This document shows positions 6,136-12,859 of a DNA stretch of 13,141 nt, one piece after another. The DNA comes from Fidelibacterota bacterium (GTDB lineage: Bacteria > Fidelibacterota > Marinisomatia > Marinisomatales > TCS55), in assembly GCA_002701875.1 (NCBI GenBank), contig NZWI01000056.1, positions 7,757 to 20,897 of the forward strand. Reading direction: 5' to 3'. The notes under the pieces are model-generated. The model was not told the DNA's origin. It saw only the letters and a program-made list of their open reading frames with translations, and did not search any database. Numbering within the stretch: the first letter of the stretch is position 1; every line of letters begins with the position of its first letter. The translations under genes were made by a program, and so were the position numbers.

Positions 6136-7758
6136 ATGCCAGTTTATAAATCAAAAGTGAATTTGGAATCGGATAAATTCACTCAAAATAATGATGATAT
6201 GTCGATGCTTGTTAAAGAAAGAAAAAATATATTGGATCGAGCTAAAACTAAATCCGATGAAAAAAAATCAAGATTTCAGGAACGTGGACAATTGACCCCT
6301 AGGCAAAGGCTTGATGCTTTGATCGATCCTGAATCTGAATTATTAGATTTATATAACATGGCAAATTATCTAGTGGATGATCCAGATCCGGATACAAGTA
6401 TTCCTGGTGGAAATATCCTAGCATGCATTGGTTTTATTAGCGGGGTTCGGTGTATGATCTTAGTTGATGATAGTGGTATCAGTGCTGGGGCATCAAGTGA
6501 CAAAACAATTGAAAAAGCATTGGGATGCATTAATATTGCCATTAAACAAAAGTTGCCCTTTATTCACCTTGTTGAGAGTGCTGGAATTAATCTCCTTAAT
6601 TATAAAGTCAAACTTTGGTCAAATTTTGGTGCTTTTTTTTACAAGAAGGCGCGTTTAAGTGCCTTAGGCATACCTACTGTTGCTGTTTTGCATGGACTCT
6701 CTACAGCGGGAGGAGCATATCAGTCCGGTATGAGTGATTATGTTATTGGTGTAAAAAATAATGGTATGGCTGCTTTAGCGGGTTCTGCATTGTTAAAAGC
6801 TGCTACGGGTGAAGATGCGTCCAATGAAGAATTAGGGGGTGTCAAAATGCATTCAGTTATTACTGGTTTAGTGGAATACTTAGCGGATGATGACCTTGGA
6901 GCCGTAAATATAGCACGCGATCTTGTTGCACGTTTTAACTGGCAAAAAAAATATCAGAATAAGTCTAATAAAAAAAATAATGAACCAATATATAGTATTG
7001 ATGAAATTTTTGGAATTGTACCATCTGATTATAAACGAGTATATGATGTTCGAGAAGTCATCGCGAGGCTTGTTGATGGCTCAGATTTTATGGAGATAAA
7101 GCCCAATTTTGGGCCAACTATGATTTGTATTCAAGCACAAATCGAAGGACAACAATGCGGTATTATTGCAAATAATGGCCCAATAGATACTCAAGGTGCA
7201 AACAAAGCAACACAGTTTATTCAACTGTGTGATCAGATAGATACCCCATTAGTTTTTTTAAATAATGTAACAGGTTATATGGTTGGTAAAAAATTTGAAC
7301 AAGCAGGTATGATTAAACATGGGGCAAAAATGATACAATCAGTTTCAAATGTACGTGTTCCAAAAATAACACTTTATATTGGCGCAAGTTTCGGAGCAGC
7401 TAATTACGGTATGTGTGGACTTGGATATGACCCTGATTTTCTCTTTTCGTGGCCCAATGCAAAAATTGGTGTGATGGGTGGTAACCAGGCAGCTTCAACT
7501 ATGAGACAAGTCTTTGAATCATCAGCTAAGAAAAGAAATGAAGAATTAGATGAAGAACAATTAGAACAAAAAGAGCTGCAAATGATTAATGATTTTGATA
7601 AACAATCAGATATATTTTATGTTTCTGGCCGATTACTTGATCAGGGAGTTATTGATCCACGTGATACGCGAAAAGTTCTTAGTTTTACTTTAAAAACATG
7701 TTCTGAAGCTAAAGAAAGAAAATTAAAGCCAAATAGTTTTGGCGTTGCTCGCATGTAA
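6136..7758 (+). CDS. Acyl-CoA carboxylase carboxyltransferase (beta) subunit, methylcrotonyl/geranyl-CoA type
   Basis: This subunit transfers CO2 from carboxybiotin to an acyl-CoA. It has both crotonase-like halves of the carboxyltransferase fold. The N-terminal half includes AGGAY at residues 191-195 (oxyanion hole) and LLKAATGED at 219-227. The C-terminal half includes NNVTGYMVGKKFE at 376-388, GASFGAANYGMCG at 416-428 and a VMGGNQAA segment at 446-453, where the usual family residue after GG is Glu. Length (540) and motifs match MccB/LiuB and AtuC rather than propionyl-CoA carboxylase, suggesting carboxylation of a methyl-branched enoyl-CoA. No biotin carboxylase or biotin-carrier gene is present in the window, so the alpha partner must be encoded elsewhere. 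Methylcrotonyl-CoA versus geranyl-CoA versus another substrate cannot be decided by eye; the adjacent atuA-like gene favours a terpenoid-like or other branched substrate. Confidence 0.9.
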   Translation: MPVYKSKVNLESDKFTQNNDDMSMLVKERKNILDRAKTKSDEKKSRFQERGQLTPRQRLDALIDPESELLDLYNMANYLVDDPDPDTSIPGGNILACIGFISGVRCMILVDDSGISAGASSDKTIEKALGCINIAIKQKLPFIHLVESAGINLLNYKVKLWSNFGAFFYKKARLSALGIPTVAVLHGLSTAGGAYQSGMSDYVIGVKNNGMAALAGSALLKAATGEDASNEELGGVKMHSVITGLVEYLADDDLGAVNIARDLVARFNWQKKYQNKSNKKNNEPIYSIDEIFGIVPSDYKRVYDVREVIARLVDGSDFMEIKPNFGPTMICIQAQIEGQQCGIIANNGPIDTQGANKATQFIQLCDQIDTPLVFLNNVTGYMVGKKFEQAGMIKHGAKMIQSVSNVRVPKITLYIGASFGAANYGMCGLGYDPDFLFSWPNAKIGVMGGNQAASTMRQVFESSAKKRNEELDEEQLEQKELQMINDFDKQSDIFYVSGRLLDQGVIDPRDTRKVLSFTLKTCSEAKERKLKPNSFGVARM

Positions 7759-7770
7759 TCCATCATAACT

Positions 7771-7775
7771 AGGAG
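7771..7775 (+). promoter_or_regulatory. Ribosome binding site of the glutaconyl-CoA hydratase gene
   Basis: AGGAG five bases before the ATG at 7781 is the best Shine-Dalgarno in the window. It fixes the start of the hydratase gene, 22 bp after the carboxyltransferase stop. Confidence 0.7.
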
Positions 7776-7780
7776 TTTTT

Positions 7781-8581
7781 ATGGCACAATTACCTAAAAC
7801 GAAAGATTCTATACTTGAATTAAAAGATGGTTGGTTAACTATTTGGTTTAATCGTCCAGAAACAAGGAATGCTCTTTCTAGTGATTTAGTCATAGATATA
7901 AAGAATAGTTTAGTAGCAGTTAGTGATGATAGAAGTGTTCGCGGTATTATTTTTCGAGGGAAAAGTGGAATATTTTGTTCAGGAATTGATTTAAATGAAA
8001 TAAAGACAATTGTATCTGATGCTGATCAATCTTATTCAAAGTCATATAAAATGAGTATGGAATTAGGTGATCTATTTAGAATGATAAGTAAAACTCCCCA
8101 AATAACTGTTGCTGCTGTTGAGGGAGCAGCAATGGCAGGCGCTTTTGGAATTATCTGTGCTTGTGATTTCTTGGTTTCTTTCACAGATGCAAAATTTGCT
8201 TTGACTGAAACTCGCATAGGATTGACCCCTGCTCAGATAGCACCTTACGTATTAAATCGTTTGGGATTTATACAAGCTAGGAAAATGATGCTATTAGGAA
8301 GCCATATAGATGGCAAAGAAGCTTTTAAAATTGGGATGGCTGATCATATTGTTAATTCAGAAAAACAATTAATTGAATGTCTATTGGATATCAAAGATCA
8401 AGTAAAAAAATGTGGACCTAACGCCATAGCTAAAACTAAAGAAATTATCTCTGATAATTATATAGACAACTCAAAACGCGCTGCAGAATATTTTGCAAGT
8501 TGTATAATTCACGAGGAAGGTCGTGATGGATTTGCATCTTTTTTTGAAAAAAGAAAACCATTTTGGGAAATAGAGGATTAG
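7781..8581 (+). CDS. Enoyl-CoA hydratase/isomerase family, LiuC/AtuE-type glutaconyl-CoA hydratase
   Basis: This crotonase-fold enzyme of 266 residues probably hydrates a 3-substituted glutaconyl-CoA. The first oxyanion segment is FCSGIDL (65-71) and the second AGAFG (119-123). In classical enoyl-CoA hydratase two Glu residues are catalytic. Here the first position is Gly (Gly123), while the second is kept as Glu143 in LTETRIGL. The stretch IGLTPAQIAPYV at 146-157 matches the 'IGLxPAxISPYV' pattern of methylglutaconyl-CoA (LiuC) and isohexenylglutaconyl-CoA (AtuE) hydratases as I recall them, and that clade also has Gly at the first site. It lies between a matching carboxyltransferase and acyl-CoA dehydrogenase, giving the expected three-step block. 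An ordinary short-chain enoyl-CoA hydratase is the main alternative. Confidence 0.85.
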   Translation: MAQLPKTKDSILELKDGWLTIWFNRPETRNALSSDLVIDIKNSLVAVSDDRSVRGIIFRGKSGIFCSGIDLNEIKTIVSDADQSYSKSYKMSMELGDLFRMISKTPQITVAAVEGAAMAGAFGIICACDFLVSFTDAKFALTETRIGLTPAQIAPYVLNRLGFIQARKMMLLGSHIDGKEAFKIGMADHIVNSEKQLIECLLDIKDQVKKCGPNAIAKTKEIISDNYIDNSKRAAEYFASCIIHEEGRDGFASFFEKRKPFWEIED

Positions 8582-8582
8582 T

Positions 8583-9734
8583 ATGAAATTTACAGAAGAA
8601 CATCAATCATTATCGGAAACAGTCAAAAATTTCTCAGAAAATGAAATAAAACCTTTTGCAGATGAATGGGAAAGAAATAAGGTATTTCCTGCTCATGAAT
8701 TATTTAAAAAGATGGGAGATTTAGATTTATTAGGAATTACCAAAAGCTCTGAAGTCGGTGGAATGGATTTAGATTATAGTTTTGGAATGGTATTTGCAGA
8801 GGCACTTGGGTATGCAGCTGATTTAGGTGTGATTACAGCAATAGGTGTACAAACTGACATGGCTACACCTGCCCTAGATCGATATGGCAGTGCTGAGATA
8901 AAAAAAGAATTTTTAAAGCCTAGCGTAAGTGGTGATTTTGTTTCTGCTGTTGCCGTTAGTGAAGCAGGGGGAGGCTCAGATGTTGCGGCATTGAAAACAA
9001 GTGCCCGAAAAGATGGTGATGATTATATAGTTAATGGCGATAAAATGTGGATCACGAATGCTACCCAAGCAGATTATTTTTGCACCTTAGTAAATACAAG
9101 TAATGATAATGGTCCTCATAACAATAAATCTTTAGTGATTATTCCTTCAAATCTTAAAGGAGTTAGTATTGGAGATAAGATAGATAAGTTAGGGCAACTT
9201 ACTTCGGATACGGCCCCAGTTTATTTTGACGATGTGCGTATTCCGCAGCGATATCGGATTGGGCCTGAAGGTGAAGGGTTTAAGCTTCAAATGCAGCAAT
9301 TTCAAGAAGAAAGAATCTTTATGTCGGTTAGTTGTTTAGTCATGCTTGATCAATGTGTTTCCAAAACAATTAAATATTGTAAAGAAAGACAAGCTTTTGA
9401 TAAACCGATAATTTTTAATCAATCTATTCATTTTCGATTAGCCGAATTACAAACAGAGATAGAAGCATTACGTTCATTGGTTTACCGGGCATGTGAAGAC
9501 CTTATTAATGGTAATGATGTAACATATCTTGCTTCTATGGCTAAATTAAAAAGTGGTCGGCTAATCCGCGAAGTTTCTGACGTATGTTTACAGTTTTGGG
9601 GCGGTATGGGTTTTACTTGGGAAAATTATATATCAAAAGTATATAGAGATGGCAGACTGAACTCTATTGGAGGTGGAACGGATGAAATTATGCTAAAGAT
9701 TATTTGTAAACATATGGGAACTTTGCCTAAATAA
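8583..9734 (+). CDS. Acyl-CoA dehydrogenase, isovaleryl/citronellyl-CoA-type
   Basis: This FAD-dependent enzyme introduces the alpha-beta double bond of an acyl-CoA. Its 383 residues cover the full N-helical, beta-barrel and C-helical domains. VAVSEAGGGSDVAALKTSA (123-141) and MWITNA (155-160) line the flavin and substrate pocket. At the site where medium-chain enzymes have the catalytic Glu (YEGT) this one has IGGGTDE (362-368), so Gly replaces Glu. Instead FQEER at 240-244 offers Glu243 at the helix position used by isovaleryl-CoA and long-chain dehydrogenases. That fits a branched substrate and an AtuD/LiuA-like role. The start is one base after the hydratase stop. Electrons would pass to an electron-transfer flavoprotein encoded elsewhere. 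Confidence 0.92.
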   Translation: MKFTEEHQSLSETVKNFSENEIKPFADEWERNKVFPAHELFKKMGDLDLLGITKSSEVGGMDLDYSFGMVFAEALGYAADLGVITAIGVQTDMATPALDRYGSAEIKKEFLKPSVSGDFVSAVAVSEAGGGSDVAALKTSARKDGDDYIVNGDKMWITNATQADYFCTLVNTSNDNGPHNNKSLVIIPSNLKGVSIGDKIDKLGQLTSDTAPVYFDDVRIPQRYRIGPEGEGFKLQMQQFQEERIFMSVSCLVMLDQCVSKTIKYCKERQAFDKPIIFNQSIHFRLAELQTEIEALRSLVYRACEDLINGNDVTYLASMAKLKSGRLIREVSDVCLQFWGGMGFTWENYISKVYRDGRLNSIGGGTDEIMLKIICKHMGTLPK

Positions 9735-9751
9735 ATAATTAATCAAAATTA

Positions 9752-9871
9752 ATGGATTCTTCATTTCAAGCATTTACTATTGTAGAAAACCAAGATGGCT
9801 CATTTGCAAGCCAAATAATTTCAAAAAATATTGATGACCTTCCTCCTTGTGATATCTTTACTAAAATCTAG
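9752..9871 (+). pseudogene. 5' remnant of a YhdH/AcuI-type acryloyl-CoA reductase gene
   Basis: This 39-codon frame starts 17 bp after the acyl-CoA dehydrogenase stop. Its product resembles the extreme N-terminus of the YhdH/AcuI medium-chain reductase family: FQAFTIVENQDG followed by IDDLPPCDIFTKI parallels the family's 'F(Q/K)ALxVEExDG...DLPEGDVxxKV', which normally continues into SSLNYKD. Here it stops at TAG (9869-9871), and codons beyond it do not resemble the rest of the family. About 290 further residues are missing. The last 11 bases overlap the end of the convergent receptor gene. AcuI reduces acryloyl-CoA with NADPH, so an intact copy would have been a plausible eighth operon gene. 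The match is from memory over a short length, so a chance small ORF is possible. Confidence 0.6.
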
Positions 9872-12785
9872 CATTTAATTTTAAAGTGATGTGTCGGCCA
9901 AGCTTTGGTCCACCAATAATTTCACGGTGCACATTATCATTTATATTGTTAATATTTAGCAATAGGTCATATTTCTCAGCAAATCGATAACCAACCATAG
10001 TATCGAAAACTAAATATTCATCAATGATTCCATAATGTACGCCGGCCGCCCATTCAAATTCAGGGATATACCTAAATCCTGTATTCCCATGAAATCCTTT
10101 ATCAGAATTATAAGCTAACTTAGCATTAACCTTGTATTTGGGTGCATTAACAGGGTCATAAGATCGAGTTAAAAAATTCCAAAATCTATTTTTCCCTAAT
10201 AATGAGAAATTTACATCTGCAGTGATTTTAGGTGTGATAAATGCATACAGACTGGCATCCATTCCCCACAAATTGACCCGCCCATAATTAATATTAGTAA
10301 GCATGAGGTTTACAGGATTATCAAAATCAGTAATGTCATCAGTCCACCAAGCTCCTAGCGTGTCACCGTAGGCAGTTTCTAACTTCGTGCCATTTCTCTG
10401 TTCAACTGGTTGTGACCACCATCCAGCAGGAATCAAAGAATTCCAATCAGACGATCCATATTCAATATAATAATACCCTGGTATACCGTCTCCCCCATCT
10501 CGAATACCACTATGCTCAGAAGTTGGTATGAAGCCTAATATCGCGGGATCAGGATTTTCTACGGCATAAAAGCCATCTGATGTATCTATAACAACAGGTG
10601 TTACCCAGGTGAGATCACTGACAAAATCACTGTAGCTGCTATAGTATAGATCAAATGACGCACGCATCTTTTGTCCAATGAAACCTGCATATCCAAATTC
10701 ATAAGTCCAAATTTCCTCAGATCGTACCGGTTCAATTTTTGTATAATCTTCGCCATTAACAAATTGTCCTGGCCTGCCTAAAACGGCAGGTATATAAAGT
10801 GCTGAACCTTCTGGCATATTTGCCCATCTAAATTCTGATGTAGAACCAGCGCGGACATCAAACATCATGAGTTCGCCTGATGCATCTCTTTTATAATTAT
10901 AACCATCTGCATTTCCACGTGCCACAACTGGAAACACAGAGTATTGGGCTGCTAGTACATCCAGATATAATCCTTGCGATGATGGTGTATTAAAAGCTCG
11001 TGCGGCAGTTAAGCGAAATGTTTGTTTTTCATTTGGTTTGTATAATAATCCTACCTTGGGTGAGATTTGTGGGTAGTATTCCATGGTCTCGCCTGATAAT
11101 GGGTCTTCTAAAAATTTAAATCCCCCATCTTTTTGTTGACCACTATGAAGATCAATACGTCCCGAAAGGATTAATTGAAATTGTTCATTCAATTTAGATT
11201 GGGTTTGTGCATAAAGACCAAATTCGTTGGTTACGATTAACTCATCCCATTCATCAATTTCACCATCTCCATCATTATCAATTCCATCTTCATCAAAACT
11301 GATTGGATTGCGACCCGGTTTGCCATCAGGAAGAATAGTACCAAATGTTTTGGGCATGGTTCGCTGGTAGTCTCCTCCCCATATCAGTTTTGTATCTAGG
11401 AAATTGAAATCCAAATTATTCTGAAACTGGAAGTGAAAAAATTTAGAATGGTCAGTTACAATGCCACCTGTTCGCATATTTCTAGTATCACCAGACATAG
11501 AAGTATTCAAGTAAGCCTGTGCAAACCAGTTTTTATATACCCATCTTCCTTGAAAGAATTGATACACCCAATCATCGGCAAGATACCGACCAATACCCGT
11601 AATATTAATATTTGTTGCTTGTGCAAACCCATAGTTCAAACTGATAAAATGCTCAGGTGAAAAATTATAGTCTGTCCTAATATCAAATCGTGTATTATTT
11701 ATTTTAAAATGAGGAATATCATCAATCCCATCATTATCCCTATCAGAGACCTTATTATCCTTAGCAAAATATGTCGTATCAACAATGCCATCTCCATCAC
11801 GATCTACTTTGATGTCCCAACCATCCCACCAAGCAAGACCATCTTCAAAATAATCATCTAAATCTTCCCCATCCAGATCTTCATTCAACCATTGCTTATA
11901 ATGTGCTTTCTTTTCATCATCTTCGATGTACTCCCAGTCATCGGCATTAAATTGAACAAAGGACATCTTGTAACCAATGTTTCCAATAGTGCCAGCATGA
12001 CGAACTTGAGCTTTTGCAAAATTTCTCGTTCCACCTGTTAATCCAACTACCGTCCCTTTAGACTCGTTAGGTCGTTTAGAAATGATATTTACAACACCTG
12101 CATGAGCATTTGGTCCATAAAGTGCAGAGGAAGGGCCTAAAACCACTTCAATTTGTCTAACATCATCAGATGTTAATGGGATGACATTATAAGCGATTAA
12201 ACGTAAGGAAGGGACATTAGCCATTCTGCCATCAGTTAATGTAAGTAGTCGACTACTAAAACTTGAATTAAAACCCCGAGCACTTAGATTATAGCTATCA
12301 AGGCCAGATGCAGTAAAATCAACCCCTTTAACATTCTTGAAATAGTCTCCTAAGTTTGGATTACTTGCATTTCGGATCTTAAGTTCAGAGATCACAGAAA
12401 TAGCTGCAGGCGCATCAGTGATTTTTTCTCGTCTTCCACGACTTGCTGTTACTATGTATTCATCTAACTGAATAGCAGAAATACTTAACTTTGCATCAAA
12501 AGTAGATGTCTCTGATGAAATATTTATGTCCGAGGTAAAATCACTATATCCGATATAAGAAATTTTTATTTTGTAAGAACCAGCGGGTATACCTTCAACA
12601 ATATAGTCACCATTAAAGTCAGTAGCTGCGCCAGTATTCAATCCATTTCCATCAATAATAACATTTGCTCCAATAAGGGGTTCACCACTTTGAGAATCGG
12701 TGATTTGACCTGTTAGATTAATGTTTTGTGAAAACAAAAAAGAACAGGAGAAAAAAATAATTAAATGAATTTTATTTATTATCAA
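9861..12785 (-). CDS. TonB-dependent outer-membrane receptor with carboxypeptidase-regulatory-like domain
   Basis: This is a 974-residue outer-membrane importer of an unknown ligand, driven by TonB/ExbBD. A signal peptide covers about residues 1-20 (Lys5, hydrophobic core, SFLFSQ). A carboxypeptidase-regulatory-like beta-sandwich spans about 22-105 (GQITDSQSGEPLIGANV, then DFNGDYIVEGIPAG). The TonB box-like DEYIVTASRGR (108-118) comes next, then the plug at about 119-238, with LTDGRMANVP and ALYGPNAHAGVVNIISKRP, then the barrel. The C-terminal strand ends in Phe (LKLNARF), as expected for BAM recognition. It is not a SusC-type receptor: the length is typical of simple receptors and no SusD gene is adjacent. 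Acidic Asp/Gly repeats at 328-356 and 503-511 are unusual. The start is TTG with no Shine-Dalgarno, 7 bp from a strong hairpin; no Met codon lies nearby, and the complete signal peptide supports this start. Iron chelate, vitamin or oligomer uptake are all possible. Confidence 0.92.
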   Translation of the reverse strand: MIINKIHLIIFFSCSFLFSQNINLTGQITDSQSGEPLIGANVIIDGNGLNTGAATDFNGDYIVEGIPAGSYKIKISYIGYSDFTSDINISSETSTFDAKLSISAIQLDEYIVTASRGRREKITDAPAAISVISELKIRNASNPNLGDYFKNVKGVDFTASGLDSYNLSARGFNSSFSSRLLTLTDGRMANVPSLRLIAYNVIPLTSDDVRQIEVVLGPSSALYGPNAHAGVVNIISKRPNESKGTVVGLTGGTRNFAKAQVRHAGTIGNIGYKMSFVQFNADDWEYIEDDEKKAHYKQWLNEDLDGEDLDDYFEDGLAWWDGWDIKVDRDGDGIVDTTYFAKDNKVSDRDNDGIDDIPHFKINNTRFDIRTDYNFSPEHFISLNYGFAQATNINITGIGRYLADDWVYQFFQGRWVYKNWFAQAYLNTSMSGDTRNMRTGGIVTDHSKFFHFQFQNNLDFNFLDTKLIWGGDYQRTMPKTFGTILPDGKPGRNPISFDEDGIDNDGDGEIDEWDELIVTNEFGLYAQTQSKLNEQFQLILSGRIDLHSGQQKDGGFKFLEDPLSGETMEYYPQISPKVGLLYKPNEKQTFRLTAARAFNTPSSQGLYLDVLAAQYSVFPVVARGNADGYNYKRDASGELMMFDVRAGSTSEFRWANMPEGSALYIPAVLGRPGQFVNGEDYTKIEPVRSEEIWTYEFGYAGFIGQKMRASFDLYYSSYSDFVSDLTWVTPVVIDTSDGFYAVENPDPAILGFIPTSEHSGIRDGGDGIPGYYYIEYGSSDWNSLIPAGWWSQPVEQRNGTKLETAYGDTLGAWWTDDITDFDNPVNLMLTNINYGRVNLWGMDASLYAFITPKITADVNFSLLGKNRFWNFLTRSYDPVNAPKYKVNAKLAYNSDKGFHGNTGFRYIPEFEWAAGVHYGIIDEYLVFDTMVGYRFAEKYDLLLNINNINDNVHREIIGGPKLGRHITLKLNARF
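11718..11804 (-). other. Asp-rich calcium-binding-like repeats in the receptor
   Basis: Residues 328-336 (DRDGDGIVD) and 348-356 (DRDNDGIDD) are tandem DxDxDGxxD motifs of the type seen in thrombospondin type 3 repeats and EF-hand-like loops, which bind calcium. They sit early in the barrel, after an acidic stretch (EDDEKK, NEDLDGEDLDDYFED, residues 288-315), so they probably lie in an extracellular loop. A third motif, DNDGDGEID, is at residues 503-511 (11253-11279). Calcium binding and loop location are inferred. Confidence 0.6.
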
Positions 12786-12792
12786 AATAAGA

Positions 12793-12825
12793 AAAATAGG
12801 GACAGCTATTAACTGTCCCTATTTT
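12793..12825 (-). terminator. Strong hairpin, likely rho-independent terminator of the right-edge gene
   Basis: AAAATAGGGACAG (12793-12805) and CTGTCCCTATTTT (12813-12825) form a perfect 13-bp stem with a 7-base loop. Read on the minus strand, the stem ends in TATTTTT followed by CTTATTTTG, a U-rich tail, so it should terminate transcripts of the gene at 12860-13141. It also lies 7 bp before the receptor's TTG start and could shape that leader. The GGGACAG...CTGTCCC arms resemble REP-like dispersed palindromes, which I cannot check from one copy. Confidence 0.7.
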
Positions 12826-12849
12826 ACTTTGAACGATACACTTTATGAA
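12821..12849 (-). promoter_or_regulatory. Possible receptor promoter overlapping the hairpin
   Basis: On the minus strand TTCATA (12844-12849) and TAAAAT (12821-12826) are separated by 17 bp, resembling weak -35 and good -10 boxes. The transcript would start inside the first arm of the 12793-12825 hairpin. No better promoter pair fits the 74-bp gap before the receptor. This is suggestive only, because AT-rich DNA yields such matches often. Confidence 0.2.
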
Positions 12850-12854
12850 GTGTA
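12837..12854 (-). other. Small hairpin between the right-edge gene and its terminator
   Basis: TACACTT and AAGTGTA pair as a perfect 7-bp stem with a 4-base loop, 5 bp after the minus-strand stop at 12860. It is weaker than the following hairpin and has no U-tract. It may be an accessory terminator element or a 3'-end stabiliser. Confidence 0.35.
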
Positions 12855-12859
12855 AATAA

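Noticed and set aside
6464..6658. 64-codon frame inside the carboxyltransferase gene
   Set aside because: It is an out-of-frame shadow of a conserved domain, with no independent start signal.
8141..8155. Loss of the first catalytic Glu in the hydratase as a sign of a dead enzyme
   Set aside because: The LiuC/AtuE-type hydratases carry Gly here too, and the second Glu (Glu143) is kept.
11433..11660. 75-codon frame on the plus strand inside the receptor gene
   Set aside because: It lies wholly antisense to well-conserved receptor sequence, has no family resemblance and no ribosome binding site.
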